Shown here: one piece after another, positions 44,870-54,360 of the stretch
How the letters are laid out: each line of letters begins with the position of its first letter
How positions within the stretch are numbered: position 1 is the first letter of the stretch
Origin: Opitutaceae bacterium
GTDB taxonomy: Bacteria; Verrucomicrobiota; Verrucomicrobiia; Opitutales; Opitutaceae
Length of the DNA stretch: 64,000 nt
Reading direction: 5' to 3'
Assembly: GCA_030693515.1 (NCBI GenBank)
Contig: JAUYAK010000093.1
Span: 99,325-163,324 of the forward strand
Position numbers and translations under genes: made by a program
Notes under the pieces: model-generated
What the model was told of the DNA's origin: nothing
What the model saw: only the letters and a program-made list of their open reading frames with translations
Database searches by the model: none

Positions 44870-44900
44870 CGGCCCCGAATTCTCGGGGCCGTTTTGTTTT
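44870..44900 (+). terminator. Rho-independent terminator directly before rimO
   Basis: CGGCCCCGA and TCGGGGCCG form a 9-bp GC-rich stem around a 4-base loop (ATTC), followed at once by TTTTGTTTT. This is a textbook intrinsic terminator for the small basic ORF. It ends only 4 bases before the rimO ATG, leaving no room for a separate ribosome-binding site. Confidence 0.85.
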
Positions 44901-44904
44901 CCCG

Positions 44905-46320
44905 ATGATCAAAGTCAGCCTCATCTCGCTCGGTTGCGCCAAGAACCTCGTCGATTCCGAGATCATGATCGGCCACCTCCACGCGGCCGGCATGACGGTC
45001 GTGCCCGAAGCGGACCAGGCCGACGTCGTCATCGTCAACACTTGCTCCTTCATCGACTCTTCGAAGGAGGAGTCCATCGGCCATATCCTCGAGGTGCATC
45101 AGGACCGGGGCATGAAGAAGCGCCGGCAGCATCAAAAGCTGATTGTCGCCGGCTGCATGTCTCAGCGCTTTTCGAAGGACCTGAAGTCGGAGCTGCACGA
45201 CGAGGTCGATGCCTTCATCGGCCTCGATCAAGTGACGAAGGTGGCACCCATCATCCGCGAAATCCTCGCCAAGGATCGCGCCGCGGACGACGCGCCCCCG
45301 GTCTTCATCGAGGGCCGCTCGACCTACATCCCCGACTACGACACGCCGCGTTTCCGGCTCACCCCGCGGCATTTCGCCTACATCAAAATCGCCGAGGGCT
45401 GCAACCATCCCTGCACCTTCTGCATCATCCCGCAGATCCGTGGCCGGCACCGCAGCCGCACGGTCGAGAGCGTGGTCGCCGAGGCGCGGCAGCTCGTGCG
45501 CGAAGGCGTGAAGGAGATTAACCTGATTTCGCAGGACACGACATTCTTCGGCATGGACACCTGGGACCAGCGCCCCAACCCGCGCACCCCGGTGGATTCC
45601 TCGCGCGGCACGGCGCTCACCACCCTGCTCCGCCAGCTCAACGCCATCGAGGGTGATTTCTGGATTCGCCTGCTCTACACGCATCCCGCGCATTGGAGCG
45701 ACGAACTCATCCGCACGATCGCCGAGTGCCCCAAGGTCGCGCGCTACATCGACATTCCGCTCCAGCACATCAGCGATCACATGCTCGGCCTGATGCAGCG
45801 GGAGACCTCCTCCGCCTACATCCGCGATCTCATGCAGCGCATCCGCGCGGGCATCCCCGGCATCGCGATCCGCACGACGTTCATCGTCGGCTTCCCCGGC
45901 GAGACCGAGGCCGATGTCGATGAACTCTGCGACTTCATCCGCGAGACGAAGTTCGAGCGCCTCGGCGTCTTTCGCTATTCGCAGGAGGAAGGCACGCGTG
46001 CCGCCAAGATGGACGGCCAGATTCCGAAGAAAACCAAGGAAGCTCGCTGGCACCGCGTGATGAAACTCCAGAAGGAAATCGCCGCCCAAGTCAGCGCAAC
46101 CTTCACCGGCCGCACCATCAAGGTCCTCGTCGAGGAGCCGGGCGTTGCTCGTGGCGAGGCCGACGCGCCGGACATCGACGGCCGTGTTTACCTCCCGATC
46201 ACCGTGCCCATCGGCGAATTCGCCCACGTGCGCATCACCGGCCACGAGGACTACGATCTCCTGGCCCTCCCTGCCGGCGATGCTCCCGCGACCCGCAAGG
46301 TCGCGAAGCAGGCGCAGTGA
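44905..46320 (+). CDS. rimO: Ribosomal protein S12 methylthiotransferase RimO
   Basis: 471 residues. A radical-SAM enzyme that methylthiolates the conserved Asp of S12. The N-terminal UPF0004 domain has SLGCAKNLVDSE (Cys11), VNTCSF (Cys47) and AGCMSQR for the auxiliary cluster; the radical-SAM core has CNHPCTFC near 165-172, and a C-terminal TRAM domain ends the protein. The N-terminus matches RimO so well that ATG 44905 must be right despite the terminator hairpin just upstream. A promoter inside the small ORF, or read-through of the terminator, must supply its mRNA. Confidence 0.96.
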   Translation: MIKVSLISLGCAKNLVDSEIMIGHLHAAGMTVVPEADQADVVIVNTCSFIDSSKEESIGHILEVHQDRGMKKRRQHQKLIVAGCMSQRFSKDLKSELHDEVDAFIGLDQVTKVAPIIREILAKDRAADDAPPVFIEGRSTYIPDYDTPRFRLTPRHFAYIKIAEGCNHPCTFCIIPQIRGRHRSRTVESVVAEARQLVREGVKEINLISQDTTFFGMDTWDQRPNPRTPVDSSRGTALTTLLRQLNAIEGDFWIRLLYTHPAHWSDELIRTIAECPKVARYIDIPLQHISDHMLGLMQRETSSAYIRDLMQRIRAGIPGIAIRTTFIVGFPGETEADVDELCDFIRETKFERLGVFRYSQEEGTRAAKMDGQIPKKTKEARWHRVMKLQKEIAAQVSATFTGRTIKVLVEEPGVARGEADAPDIDGRVYLPITVPIGEFAHVRITGHEDYDLLALPAGDAPATRKVAKQAQ

Positions 46321-46340
46321 CGCGGGGCGCCTCGCGGTAA

Positions 46341-46362
46341 CTACGCAGCCTCGTCTGCGTAG
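46341..46362. terminator. Stem-loop after rimO
   Basis: CTACGCAG and CTGCGTAG form a perfect 8-bp stem with a 6-base loop, 20 bases after the rimO stop. A short T-rich stretch (CCTTTT) lies 8 bases downstream. It may be a weak terminator between rimO and the histidine kinase. Confidence 0.45.
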
Positions 46363-46406
46363 CACCACCTTTTGCGGTCCCGGACCCGTCGGGCAGGGTC
46401 AGTGCG

Positions 46407-47543
46407 ATGGCCGCGCTCGCCGAATTTTACGCCTCCGTGGCGCGTCTCCACTTGGATGCGCTACTGGTCGTTGCCGCCGCCACCACCGGGTGGCTGGTCT
46501 CCCGTCGCAGCGTGGCACGACAGGGCACAACCCACGATCTCTCCGGCCTGCTGTGCGGGCTCGCCCTCGCCGCCGCGCTGGCCGGCGCCCTCCTCGCCAG
46601 CCTGGCCGAGCCGGCGCTCGCACGCCTGGCGATTCTCGGCCTCGCGGCCGCGCTGAGCGCCGCGTTGCTGGCCTCGGCCCAGCATATCGCCGCACTGCGC
46701 ACGCAACTCCGCGGCCGCGACCAGGCCGAGCGCCAGCTCCTGCAGGCCCGGGCCAGCGCCGACGAGGCCAACCAAGCCAAGAGCGATTTCCTCGCCGTGA
46801 TGGGCCACGAGATCCGCACCCCGCTGAACGCGGTCATGGGTTTTGCCAATCTCCTCCGCGAATCGCGGCTCGACGACACTCAGCGCAGCTACGTCACCAC
46901 CATCCTCGGGGAAGGTGCGCGGCTCGGTTCGCTCATGAACGACATCCTCGATCTCACGAAGATCGAGCGCGGCCGGCTCACTCTGGAGCACGTGCCGTTT
47001 GGTCCGGCCGAAACGGCACAGGATGTCGTGCGTCTCTTCGCGCCTCGCGCGGCCCAGCGCCAGCTCGAACTACGGTTCGTGCCCGAACTCTCCGACCCAC
47101 TCATCGTCGAGGGCGATCCGATGCGTTTCCGCCAGATCCTCGTCAACCTCGTGGACAACGCCCTCAAGTTCACACCGCACGGTTCCGTCACGGTCGGGAT
47201 GGCATGGACCCCTCCCGTCGCAGGCGCGACGCAAGGCTGCCTCACCGTGCGCGTCACCGACACCGGCATCGGCATCCCTCGGAATAAAATTGGAGGGCTC
47301 TTCCAGATGTTCACTCAGGGCGACACCTCCACTGCGCGCCGGTATGGCGGCAGTGGGCTCGGCTTGGCGATTTGCCAGCGCCTCGCGCACTTGATGGAAG
47401 GCGAGATCACAGTGAGCAGTGAGTCCGGCATCGGCACCGAATTCACCGTCACCGTGCTGTTGGGAGCCTTCGTCCTGCCGGAAACTCCAGCGCGCCATAC
47501 CGACACAGCGCGGAACCCGCGGTCTGCACCGCAACACGCTTAG
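46407..47543 (+). CDS. Orphan sensor histidine kinase
   Basis: 378 residues. Hydrophobic helices at about 15-32, 47-68 and 72-92 anchor the N-terminus with little room for an external sensor. HisKA (about 122-190) has [11 protein letters not shown] with phospho-acceptor His134. The HATPase_c domain (about 235-355) has N-box [11 protein letters not shown]1 DTGIGIP and G2 GGSGLGLAI. No response regulator gene or receiver domain is nearby, so its partner is elsewhere. Its stop overlaps the stop of the convergent gene by 4 bases. Confidence 0.93.
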   Translation: MAALAEFYASVARLHLDALLVVAAATTGWLVSRRSVARQGTTHDLSGLLCGLALAAALAGALLASLAEPALARLAILGLAAALSAALLASAQHIAALRTQLRGRDQAERQLLQARASADEANQAKSDFLAVMGHEIRTPLNAVMGFANLLRESRLDDTQRSYVTTILGEGARLGSLMNDILDLTKIERGRLTLEHVPFGPAETAQDVVRLFAPRAAQRQLELRFVPELSDPLIVEGDPMRFRQILVNLVDNALKFTPHGSVTVGMAWTPPVAGATQGCLTVRVTDTGIGIPRNKIGGLFQMFTQGDTSTARRYGGSGLGLAICQRLAHLMEGEITVSSESGIGTEFTVTVLLGAFVLPETPARHTDTARNPRSAPQHA

Positions 47544-48319
47544 TTGGCGGGCTTCGGTGCCGCCTGCGCCGCGGCGGCCTGTTTCGCCATCTCGGCGATG
47601 TCCGCCGCGGGCAGCACTACAATGCCACTCGGGCGGCCGCTCGCGAAATGCTGTAGATAGATGCCCAGCGTGCGCCCGGCGGGGTCAAACACGGGGCTGC
47701 CCACCGATTGGTCTGCGATGAGGAAAAACTTCCGCGGCTTCTCGACAATGCCCACGAGTTCAGTCGAGCGGATGAGCGGCACGCGTTGCAGGGCCTTCGA
47801 AGCCCGCGCCACGAAGAAATACGGCCCCAGCACCGTGCCTTCCGCAGTCGCAGCCAAGTCCACATAAGTAAACACGCGGCCCGGCTCGTCCGTCTCGGGC
47901 GCCATGAACGCCAAATCAAGGTCGGCATCCTTCAGCACAAATTTCGCCGGCACCTCTTTGCCGTCGGCCAGGCGCAGCTTCACTTCCTTGAAATCGGCGC
48001 TCACCAGCTCCGGTCCGCGCTGACCACCGCCCTGCATCGCGCGCGCCGCCTCAAACATCACACGCGGGTCCACCCCGGCGAGCGATGTCACCGTGAGGCC
48101 GTTCGCCGCGATGACCGTGCCGTTCACCTCCACCGGCTGATCGCGCGGTGGCATTTCCTGCCCGTTCATCTTCATCTTCACCGTGACTACGAGCTCGACG
48201 CCGATGATCGCATCGGCGTGCCGCTTCACCAGCGCGCGGCCGGCTTCGGCTTCGGCCGCGGGCGCAGCAAATACGGCGGTCGCGCCCAGCGCGAAGCATG
48301 GAAGGAGAAGGCGTTTCAT
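47540..48319 (-). CDS. Exported chymotrypsin-fold protein lacking the catalytic residues
   Basis: 259 residues with a signal peptide (about 1-19). The layout follows an HtrA protease domain, but where active enzymes have VTN.HV this protein has ANGLTVTSLAGVD with no His. LKDADLDLAFM keeps the Asp region. QSVGSPVFDPAGRTLGI occupies the place of GNSGGPLVN..G..VGI with the serine position changed. It is therefore a probable pseudoprotease. It overlaps by 4 bases the active-type protease gene upstream, so the two are made together; a regulatory or adaptor role is inferred. Confidence 0.7.
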   Translation of the reverse strand: MKRLLLPCFALGATAVFAAPAAEAEAGRALVKRHADAIIGVELVVTVKMKMNGQEMPPRDQPVEVNGTVIAANGLTVTSLAGVDPRVMFEAARAMQGGGQRGPELVSADFKEVKLRLADGKEVPAKFVLKDADLDLAFMAPETDEPGRVFTYVDLAATAEGTVLGPYFFVARASKALQRVPLIRSTELVGIVEKPRKFFLIADQSVGSPVFDPAGRTLGIYLQHFASGRPSGIVVLPAADIAEMAKQAAAAQAAPKPAN

Positions 48320-50352
48320 GGGGAGTTGGCGGGCTTCAGATTGATTTCGACAAAAAGAGTCTGGCCGCGGCGGCGCACGAGGAGCACCCACCACGGTTTT
48401 CCGTCCGCCGCCGCCCGGGCCTGTTTCAGGTCCTCGAGCCCGGCGACCAGCGTGTCGCCCGCGCGCTCGATCACATCGTCGGCGCGCAGCCCGGCGAGCG
48501 CAGCCCAGCCGGCCGGAATCGCACTCTCCACGATCGCGCCCTTGGCGTCGGGCCCGATTTGCAGGCGCACGCGATCTTCAAAGGCCAGCTCGCGTGCGGA
48601 AAACTCCAGCGCCACATCCTGCCACCAGGGCATCTCGGCCGCGGGGACGGGCTGCTCTTCAAGTCCAACCTCAAGTTCCTGGGTCGCGCCTTCGCGCCAC
48701 AGGGACAACTTGGCCGTCGTGCCCGCGCGATACTGCCGGATCTGGCGCGCGAGCACATCGGTGTCCTCCTGCCGGCGCGCCGTCACCGGGTTGCCGTCAA
48801 CCGCGAGAATGATGTCACCGACTTGCAGGCCGGCGCTCGCCGCCTTGGTGCCGGCGTAGAGCCGCGTCACCCGCGCGCCTCCCTCGGCCTTGATGCCAAG
48901 GCGCTGGGCGAGCTTCGGCGTCAGCGGCTGCGAGGCGATTCCGAGCCAGGCCTTGCGCGCGAGCGGCGTGATGTTGCGCTCGTCCTGCGCGCGCAGCTCG
49001 ACGACGGAGCTGAGCACCGCGCCCTCGCGCCGCACGCTGGCGATCACGGGCCGCACGCCCTTGGGCGCGTCAACCATCAGCCTCGCGGTCATCTCGCGCA
49101 GCTCCGCGACGGTGCCCACAGGTTTGCCATCGACCGCGATCAGCACGTCGCCGCGGCGCAGCACGGGCTCGGCCTGGCCGCCCGGCCCGGCGGGCCGGAT
49201 ATTCTCGAGCCACACGCCGCGCGCGTCCGGCAGGCGTTCGCTCCGCGCCACCTTCGCGGTAAGATCGCGGACGACCGCACCCCAGGTGCGCAGCTCCACA
49301 TCGTCGGCGCGCGCCGGTTCCCGGCCGGCGAGCTTTACGCGCACCGTCTGTTTTTTCCCTCCCCGCAAAAAATCCACGACGAGATCGCTGCCCGGCAGCT
49401 GCCCGGCCTCGAGCCGGTTGAAATGCGCCACCGCCTTTTCCTCCGCCCCCTCGATGGCATGGCCATCGCACGCGAGGATCACGTCGCCCGGCTTCAGTCC
49501 CGCCTGCTCCGCCGGCGAGCCCACGACCACATCCGCCACCGTCACGCCCACGCTGGCGCCGTCAGCCTCGAGCCGGGGCTGCACGGTCGCGCCGGACCAG
49601 CCGCGCGTCACGCGACCCGACGTGATGATTTGCTCCGCAACACTCTTCGCGAGGTTGCTCGGAATCGCGCCGCTCAGGCTCACGACGCCGATTTCATTGA
49701 TGCCGACAATCTCACCCCGCGTGTTGACGAGCGGCCCGCCGCTGTTGCCCCCGAAAATCCGCGCATCATGCAGCACCCAGCGCACAAAGAGCCCCACGTC
49801 TTCACCGCGCAGCATCATGCGGCCGACTGTTTGTTCCGGCAGCACGAGCGAGGGATTTGATACAACGCCCCGCGTCACCGACTGCGAGAGGAAGCCCGGG
49901 CTCCCGAGCGCAAAGACTTCCTCGCCCGCGACGAGTTTGGCGGAATCGCCAAATTTAGCGACGACCAGCGGAGCCGCGCCCTTCGCCCGCTGCGTGAGAT
50001 CGAGTTGCAGGACCGCCAGGTCCGTCAGCGCGTCCTGCCCCACGAGCTTCGCTTCGACGTGCGTGCCATCGTAGAGATAGCAGCGGAAAAAATCACCGTC
50101 CTCGGTCACGTGGCAGTTTGTCACGAGGTGGCCCTGCGTAGAGATGAGCACACCGCTGCCGCCCGTCCACTGCTTGGTGAGCCGCCCGTCGCTCGGCCGC
50201 AACCGGATGGCCTCGATGCGCACGATCGACGGGAAGATTCGCGCGAGCATCGGATTCTCCACCGGTGCCGCCGCGTGGATCACACCGCCACCCGTCAACA
50301 GGGCCAGCAAAACGAGGAACCGGGCAACGAGGGCGCGGGGGGGCACATTCAT
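48316..50352 (-). CDS. HtrA/Deg-type periplasmic serine protease with multiple PDZ domains
   Basis: 678 residues with signal peptide (about 10-28). The trypsin domain (about 35-235) has the full triad: His81 in VTNCHV, Asp111 in ALTDLAVL and Ser204 in GGNSGGPLVN. At least three PDZ-like domains follow (SPAEQAGLKPGDVILACDGH near 270-290; PVLRRGDVLIAVDGKPVG near 400; ASAGLQVGDIILAVDGNPVT near 510), and a last one near 630 (GLRADDVIERAGDTLVAG). Four PDZ units exceed the usual one or two. It likely handles misfolded envelope proteins together with the downstream pseudoprotease. ATG 50352 gives a proper signal sequence. Confidence 0.88.
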   Translation of the reverse strand: MNVPPRALVARFLVLLALLTGGGVIHAAAPVENPMLARIFPSIVRIEAIRLRPSDGRLTKQWTGGSGVLISTQGHLVTNCHVTEDGDFFRCYLYDGTHVEAKLVGQDALTDLAVLQLDLTQRAKGAAPLVVAKFGDSAKLVAGEEVFALGSPGFLSQSVTRGVVSNPSLVLPEQTVGRMMLRGEDVGLFVRWVLHDARIFGGNSGGPLVNTRGEIVGINEIGVVSLSGAIPSNLAKSVAEQIITSGRVTRGWSGATVQPRLEADGASVGVTVADVVVGSPAEQAGLKPGDVILACDGHAIEGAEEKAVAHFNRLEAGQLPGSDLVVDFLRGGKKQTVRVKLAGREPARADDVELRTWGAVVRDLTAKVARSERLPDARGVWLENIRPAGPGGQAEPVLRRGDVLIAVDGKPVGTVAELREMTARLMVDAPKGVRPVIASVRREGAVLSSVVELRAQDERNITPLARKAWLGIASQPLTPKLAQRLGIKAEGGARVTRLYAGTKAASAGLQVGDIILAVDGNPVTARRQEDTDVLARQIRQYRAGTTAKLSLWREGATQELEVGLEEQPVPAAEMPWWQDVALEFSARELAFEDRVRLQIGPDAKGAIVESAIPAGWAALAGLRADDVIERAGDTLVAGLEDLKQARAAADGKPWWVLLVRRRGQTLFVEINLKPANSP

Positions 50353-50415
50353 GGGGCGGAGATTCTCGCGAGACAGCCACACCGCGCCCGTGACGCAAGC
50401 GGCATCTCTACCCAC

Positions 50416-51840
50416 TCACGCCTGCGCCGCCGCGACGAACTTCCCGATGATGCCGTCGAAGCTCCCGTTGCTGAAAAACGCCACCACGCGGGGCCGCATC
50501 GCTTGAGCCCCCGTCGTGTGCGCGACGAGCTGATCAAGCACCGCCGCGTTGGTCCCGGCGCAATGCGCGTCGAGGCCCTGCGCCCGCAGTTCGCGCACCA
50601 CAGCCTCCGGATCGAAACGCTCGTCGGCGCTGAGTTTCTCCGGGCGGTTGACGGGCCCAAGATAGACGCTGTCGGCCAGGGCGAGCGCGCGGGTGAAATC
50701 GTCCTGCAGCGTCTTCTGCCGCGCCGTGTTGCTCCGCGGCTCAAAGACCGCGGTCAGCACCGCGCCCGGATGCCGCGCGCGAAACGACCGCAGCGTCTCC
50801 GCCAGCGCCGTCGGATGGTGGCCGAAATCCTCGATCACGGTGAAGCGCGCATCGCTCAACCGCACTTCCTGCCGGCGCTTCACGCCGCGGAAGCGCGCCA
50901 GTGCCGCCAGCGGCAGCGCCGTCGGATTAGCGGGATGCAGCGCGAGGGCCGCGGCCGTGGCGGCCATCGCGGCGTTGCGGGCATTGTAGATGCCGGGCAG
51001 CGCCCAGGTGATGCGGGCCCACGGTGCGCCGCGCCAGAGCAGCGCAAACTCCGCGCCCGCCGCGCCCTCCTTGAAATCGACGATGCGCGTATCGTGGGCC
51101 TCGCCGAGGCCCACGCGCACCACCCGCGTCCAGGACATCGGCCCGAGCGCGCGGAGATTTTCGTCGTCGCCGTTGGCGACGATCCAGCCGTTGCGCGGCA
51201 CAATGCGCGCGAGGTGCGTGAATGTCCGCTTGATGTCCTGCAAATCCCGGAAGATGTCCGCGTGGTCGAACTCAAGGTTGTTCAGCACCGCCACGTGCGG
51301 CGCGTAGTGGATGAACTTGCTGCGCTTGTCGAAGAACGCGCTGTCATACTCGTCGCCCTCGATCACGAACGACTCCGCCGCCGCGCCGAGGTGCGCGCCC
51401 ACCGGCGGATCCTGCGGCACGCCGCCGATCAGGAAACCGGGATCACGGCCCGCCGCCCGCAGCAGAAACGCCGCGAGCGCGGTCGTGGTGGTCTTGCCGT
51501 GCGTGCCGCAGATGACGAGGTTCCGCCGGCCCTTCAGCACCAGGTCGTGCAGCATCGCCGGCAGCGAGGTGAACGGGATCGCGCGCGTGTCGAGCAGCCA
51601 CTCGACCTCCTCGTTGCCGCGCGACATCGCGTTGCCCACGATCACGAGGTCGGGCGCGAGTTTTTCGAGGCGCGCGGCGTCGTAGCCCTCGTGCAGGGTG
51701 ATGCCGGCGGCGGCGAGCACGTCGCTCATCGGCGGATAGACCCCGGTGTCGGCGCCGAGCACGTCGTGCCCGGCCGCCCGCGCGAGAAGCGCGGCGTTGC
51801 CCATCGCGGTCCCGCAGATGCCCATGAAGTAGAGTTTCAT
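50416..51840 (-). CDS. mpl: UDP-N-acetylmuramate:L-Ala-gamma-D-Glu-meso-DAP ligase
   Basis: 474 residues. Mpl recycles cell-wall tripeptide by joining it to UDP-MurNAc. The N-terminal Mur domain starts MKLYFMGICGTAMGN, as expected. The ATP P-loop CGTHGKTTTT is at 111-120; EGDEYDSAFFDKRSKF and NLEFDHADIF are Mur-ligase metal and substrate motifs; the C-terminal domain has FGHHPTA and EPRSNT, which mark Mpl rather than MurC. It implies meso-DAP peptidoglycan with recycling. The gene lies 63 bases upstream of the protease on the same strand. Confidence 0.94.
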   Translation of the reverse strand: MKLYFMGICGTAMGNAALLARAAGHDVLGADTGVYPPMSDVLAAAGITLHEGYDAARLEKLAPDLVIVGNAMSRGNEEVEWLLDTRAIPFTSLPAMLHDLVLKGRRNLVICGTHGKTTTTALAAFLLRAAGRDPGFLIGGVPQDPPVGAHLGAAAESFVIEGDEYDSAFFDKRSKFIHYAPHVAVLNNLEFDHADIFRDLQDIKRTFTHLARIVPRNGWIVANGDDENLRALGPMSWTRVVRVGLGEAHDTRIVDFKEGAAGAEFALLWRGAPWARITWALPGIYNARNAAMAATAAALALHPANPTALPLAALARFRGVKRRQEVRLSDARFTVIEDFGHHPTALAETLRSFRARHPGAVLTAVFEPRSNTARQKTLQDDFTRALALADSVYLGPVNRPEKLSADERFDPEAVVRELRAQGLDAHCAGTNAAVLDQLVAHTTGAQAMRPRVVAFFSNGSFDGIIGKFVAAAQA

Positions 51841-51968
51841 CGTTTCGCCAGCGTGCGCCCGGACGTTGCACACTTGGCCCCGCGCGAAAAGGCGTTTCTG
51901 CGGCATCGCGCGTTAAGCCGCGCCGCGCGCTCGCCAGCGGGCCGCCGCGGCCTTTGCTTTTTCGTCCG

Positions 51969-52910
51969 ATGAACCTCGTTGTCCTCGACGGCCATACCCT
52001 CAACCCCGGCGATCTTTCCTGGGACGCGCTGCGCGCCCTCGGCCCCTGCACCCTCCACGACCGCACCGCGGCGGCCGACATCGTCGCCCGCGCCCGCGAG
52101 GCCACGATCGTGCTCACCAACAAATGCCCGCTCCGCGCCGAGACGATCGCGCAGCTGCCGGCCCTGCGCTACATCGGCGTGCTCGCCACCGGGCACAACG
52201 TCGTCGATTCCGCCGCCGCCCGCGCGCGTGGCATCCCGGTCTGCAATGTCCCCACCTACGGCACGCGCGCCGTCGCGCAGCACGCCTTCGCCCTCCTGCT
52301 CGAGCTCGTCAACGGCGCCGGTCACCACGGCGCCACCGTCCGCGCCGGCCGCTGGGCTACGAGCGCCGACTGGTGCTACTGGGACCGCCCGCTCGTCGAG
52401 CTCGATGGGCTCACGCTCGGGATCGTGGGCTGGGGCCGCATCGGCCGCGCCGTCGCCGACCTCGGGCGCGCCTTCGGCATGAAGATTCTGGCGCATTCGC
52501 GCGGCGACACGCCCGGCGCCGAGCGCGTGGCGCTCGACGATCTTTTCCGCCGCGCCGATGTCGTCTCGCTGCACTGCCCGCTCACGCCCGAGACGCAGGG
52601 CCTCGTCCACGCCGCCCGTCTCGCCCTCATGAAGCCCACCGCGATCCTGCTCAACACGAGCCGCGGCCCGCTCGTCGTCGATGCCGACCTCGCCGCCGCG
52701 CTGGCCGCCGGCACGATCGCGGCCGCGGGCGTCGATGTGCTTTCCGCCGAGCCCCCGCCGGCGACGAACCCGCTGCTCACCGCAAAAAATTGCCTCGTCA
52801 CGCCCCACATCGCCTGGGCTGCCGGCGCCGCGCGCCGCCGCCTCCTCGACACCGCCGTCGCCAACGTCCGCGCCTTCCTCGCCGGCGCTCCCGTCAACGT
52901 CGTCAACTGA
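51969..52910 (+). CDS. D-2-hydroxyacid dehydrogenase, glycerate dehydrogenase-like
   Basis: 313 residues. NAD-binding motif GWGRIG at 154-159; catalytic Arg in LLNTSRGPLV, Glu in LSAEPPPATNPLL and His in TPHIAWA. HIAWA is typical of glycerate dehydrogenase/hydroxypyruvate reductase. ATG 51969 (MNLVVLDG) is chosen over a near-upstream start. It precedes the acid-sugar kinase by 15 bases, and the pair could interconvert a short-chain sugar acid and its keto form before phosphorylation. Confidence 0.9.
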   Translation: MNLVVLDGHTLNPGDLSWDALRALGPCTLHDRTAAADIVARAREATIVLTNKCPLRAETIAQLPALRYIGVLATGHNVVDSAAARARGIPVCNVPTYGTRAVAQHAFALLLELVNGAGHHGATVRAGRWATSADWCYWDRPLVELDGLTLGIVGWGRIGRAVADLGRAFGMKILAHSRGDTPGAERVALDDLFRRADVVSLHCPLTPETQGLVHAARLALMKPTAILLNTSRGPLVVDADLAAALAAGTIAAAGVDVLSAEPPPATNPLLTAKNCLVTPHIAWAAGAARRRLLDTAVANVRAFLAGAPVNVVN

Positions 52911-52925
52911 TCCTCCCGCCGCGCC

Positions 52926-54329
52926 ATGCTCTCCCGCTCCGCCCTCCTCGCCTCGCTCCCGCCCGAGCCGGCGATCGCGCCCCGCGCCGCCGCCGCGAAG
53001 ATCATCGTCCTCGACGACGATCCCACGGGCACCCAGACGGTCCACGGCATTCCCGTGCTGACGACGTGGGGCGTCGAGGAGCTCACCGCCGAACTCCGCG
53101 CTCCCGAGCCCTGCTGCTACATCCTGACCAACACGCGCGCCTTCCCCGTCGCCCGTGCCTGCGCGATCAACCGCGAGATTGGCGCCCACCTCGCGCGCGC
53201 CGCCGCCGCGACCGGCCGGGCCTTCACCGTCGTGAGCCGCGGCGATTCCACGCTGCGCGGCCATTACCCCGCGGAGACCGACGCCCTCGCCGAGGCGCTG
53301 GGCGGCGGCTTCGACGGCACGCTCATTATCCCGGCCTTTTTCGCCGGCGGTCGAGTGACGATCGGCGACACCCACTACGTCGCCGACGGCGACCGACTGG
53401 TGCCGGCCGGCGAAACCGAATTCGCCCGCGATGCCTCCTTCGGCTACCGTTCCTCCGATCTGCGCGCCTGGGTCGAGGAAAAGACCGCCGGCCGCATCCG
53501 CGCCGCCGACGTCCTCTCCATCTCCCTCGACGATCTGCGCACGCGCGAGGCGGAGACCGTGGCCGCCAAGCTCGCCACGCTGCCTCGCGGTGGCGTCGCG
53601 ATTGTCAACGCCGCCGGGCGCGGCGATCTCGCCGCGCTCACCCATGTGCTCGCCCACGCCGAGCGCGCGGGCCGCCGCTACCTGTTTCGCACCGCGGCGG
53701 ATTTCGTCGCCGCTTACGCCGGCATCTCACCGCGTCCGCTGCTTACCGCCGCCGAGCTGACCGATACGGACACACGCCATGGCGGTCTCCTCGTGGCCGG
53801 CTCCTACGTGGGCAAGACCTCCGCGCAGCTTGAGGCGCTCTTCGCCGCCTGCCCGACGTTGGTGCGCGTGGAGCTTTCCGTCGAACAGCTCCTCCTCGAT
53901 GATCGCCGGGCCGCCGAGATTGCGCGCTGCGCCGCGGCTTTGGCGGAAGCCATCGCGGCCGGCCGCAGCGCCGCGCTGGTCACAAGCCGCCGCCTCATCA
54001 CCGGCCGCGACGCCGCGCACAGCCTGGCCATCGGTGAAACCGTCTCCGCGAGTCTCGTTGGGATCGTGCGCGACCTCGCCGTGCGCCCGCGCTGGCTCAT
54101 CGCCAAGGGCGGCATCACGTCCAGTGACACCGCGACGCGCGCCCTCGGCCTCCGCCGCGCGCTGGTGCTCGGCCAGGCGCTGCCGGGCGTGCCCGTCTGG
54201 CGCGCCGGCCCGGAGAGCAAGTGGCCCGGCCTCGCCTACGTCGTGTTTCCCGGCAACGTGGGCGGTCCTGATGCGCTCGCGACGCTCGTTGGTTCGCTAC
54301 TCACCATTAAGGCTTCTCCAATAGCCTGA
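52926..54329 (+). CDS. Four-carbon acid-sugar kinase (DUF1537/OtnK family)
   Basis: 467 residues. The N-terminal domain has the family signature VLDDDPTGTQTVHG (near residue 28) and SRGDSTLRGHYPAE; the C-terminal nucleotide-binding domain has LIAKGGITSSDTA and FPGNVGG. OtnK/DtnK-type kinases phosphorylate 3-oxo-tetronates, D-threonate or L-erythronate. With the hydroxyacid dehydrogenase 15 bases upstream, this looks like a small acid-sugar module; the usual aldolase and isomerase partners are not adjacent. Cytoplasmic. Confidence 0.9.
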   Translation: MLSRSALLASLPPEPAIAPRAAAAKIIVLDDDPTGTQTVHGIPVLTTWGVEELTAELRAPEPCCYILTNTRAFPVARACAINREIGAHLARAAAATGRAFTVVSRGDSTLRGHYPAETDALAEALGGGFDGTLIIPAFFAGGRVTIGDTHYVADGDRLVPAGETEFARDASFGYRSSDLRAWVEEKTAGRIRAADVLSISLDDLRTREAETVAAKLATLPRGGVAIVNAAGRGDLAALTHVLAHAERAGRRYLFRTAADFVAAYAGISPRPLLTAAELTDTDTRHGGLLVAGSYVGKTSAQLEALFAACPTLVRVELSVEQLLLDDRRAAEIARCAAALAEAIAAGRSAALVTSRRLITGRDAAHSLAIGETVSASLVGIVRDLAVRPRWLIAKGGITSSDTATRALGLRRALVLGQALPGVPVWRAGPESKWPGLAYVVFPGNVGGPDALATLVGSLLTIKASPIA

Positions 54330-54360
54330 AGCTAACAAGCGAGCGTGCTGGTGTCTGGGG

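Noticed and set aside
51837..53657. 606-codon minus-strand frame opposite the dehydrogenase and kinase
   Set aside because: Low-complexity Gly/Glu/Arg composition and it spans two recognisable genes.
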